Part shown: piece after piece, positions 5,805-6,001 of the stretch | Layout of the letters: the number at the start of each line of letters is the position of its first letter | Numbering within the stretch: position 1 is the stretch's first letter | Assembly: GCA_035266845.1 (NCBI GenBank) | Contig: DATFMP010000024.1 | Coordinates: 1-6,001, forward strand | From: DATFMP01 sp035266845 | GTDB taxonomy: Bacteria; SAR324; JACQKK01 | Direction of reading: 5' to 3' | Length of the DNA: 6,001 bases | Made by a program: the position numbers and the translations under genes | Notes under the pieces: generated by a model | Database searches by the model: none | Seen by the model: only the letters and a program-made list of their open reading frames with translations | Told to the model about the DNA's origin: nothing

Positions 5805-6001
5805 TCGGACCTCACAATGGCAGTCCCATATTAGCCGCCATGCGGACTGACGGCATATGCCCCGCAAACCCACCCGCCGACAGATCGCCGACACCAACGA
5901 GGCCATGCTGCGGCGCCAGCAGCAGTTCCGGTAACCTGTGCGGTCAGCGTGTTCGCGCTGTGCCCGGCCGTTTGAAGTTCACCCCTCCACAGAATCGAGA
6001 C
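5805..6001. other. Downstream tail, mostly non-coding
   Basis: Apart from the tiny ORF at 5857-5934, I see no gene here. CAGTCC (5821-5826) and GGACTG (5844-5849) can pair across a 17-nt loop just after the membrane-protein stop. CAGCG (5945-5949) and CGCTG (5956-5960) form a short stem after the tiny ORF. Neither has a T-run directly behind it, so termination at these sites is only a guess. Confidence 0.4.
5857..5934 (+). CDS. Possible tiny ORF, 25 residues
   Basis: ATG at 5857 to TAA at 5932-5934 encodes MPRKPTRRQIADTNEAMLRR plus five more residues (QQQFR). An in-frame TGA lies only 6 nt upstream (5848-5850), so it cannot extend leftwards. The product is basic and helix-prone and reads more like real protein than the nearby frames. 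It lacks a clear Shine-Dalgarno sequence and has no recognised family. It could be a small gene, a remnant of a longer one, or chance. Confidence 0.25.
   Translation: MPRKPTRRQIADTNEAMLRRQQQFR

Noticed and set aside
5640..5906. 88-residue minus-strand open frame
   Set aside because: It lies mostly opposite the membrane-protein gene and shows no domain or ribosome binding site.
1..6001. CRISPR array, insertion sequence, rRNA or toxin-antitoxin pair
   Set aside because: I saw no regularly spaced repeats of CRISPR length, no transposase motifs with terminal inverted repeats, no rRNA segments and no overlapping small gene pair.

Overview
The window is GC-rich chromosomal DNA of a bacterium, most likely a member of the Pseudomonadota. 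Evidence for this is the strong G/C third-position bias, the dense spacing of the ABC operon, a PilZ-domain gene, a CUT1 sugar transporter and a tRNA-Arg(UCU). I cannot name the genus. The tRNA gene does not encode its CCA end, which argues against enterobacteria.

Layout, left to right. (1) Positions 1-463 hold the 3' end of a plus-strand gene that looks like a DUF5666 protein. (2) Positions 464-663 are non-coding, with two GC-rich stem-loops. (3) Positions 664-1095 encode a small single-domain PilZ protein, a likely cyclic di-GMP binder, with a clear ribosome binding site. (4) A perfect hairpin lies in the 58-nt gap between this gene and the convergent operon. (5) Positions 4310-1154 on the minus strand carry a three-gene CUT1-type ABC importer operon: a secreted solute-binding protein of the trehalose/maltose (ThuE-like) kind, a MalF-like permease and a MalG-like permease. 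The two permease genes overlap as TGATG. A 152-nt hairpin-rich gap separates the binding-protein gene from them. A near-consensus sigma-70 promoter (TTGCCA, 18 nt, TATGAT) sits about 60-85 nt upstream of the binding-protein start. No ATPase gene is present, and both ends of the operon are bounded by unrelated genes. (6) Positions 4311-4718 are intergenic, with the operon promoter, a long inverted repeat and a probable tRNA promoter. (7) tRNA-Arg(TCT) lies at 4719-4792. (8) From 4793 to the end the composition changes: a purine-rich non-coding leader with short tandem repeats, then a lower-GC gene for an unrecognised single-pass membrane protein, then a tail with one possible 25-residue ORF.

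The binding protein would capture an alpha-glucoside in the periplasm and hand it to the two permeases. They would need an ATPase encoded elsewhere. The right side, directly after a tRNA 3' end, has the look of a genomic-island edge, but no integrase or matching att repeat is visible. I see no convincing new defence or mobile system. The unrecognised membrane protein and the repeats next to the tRNA are the best leads.
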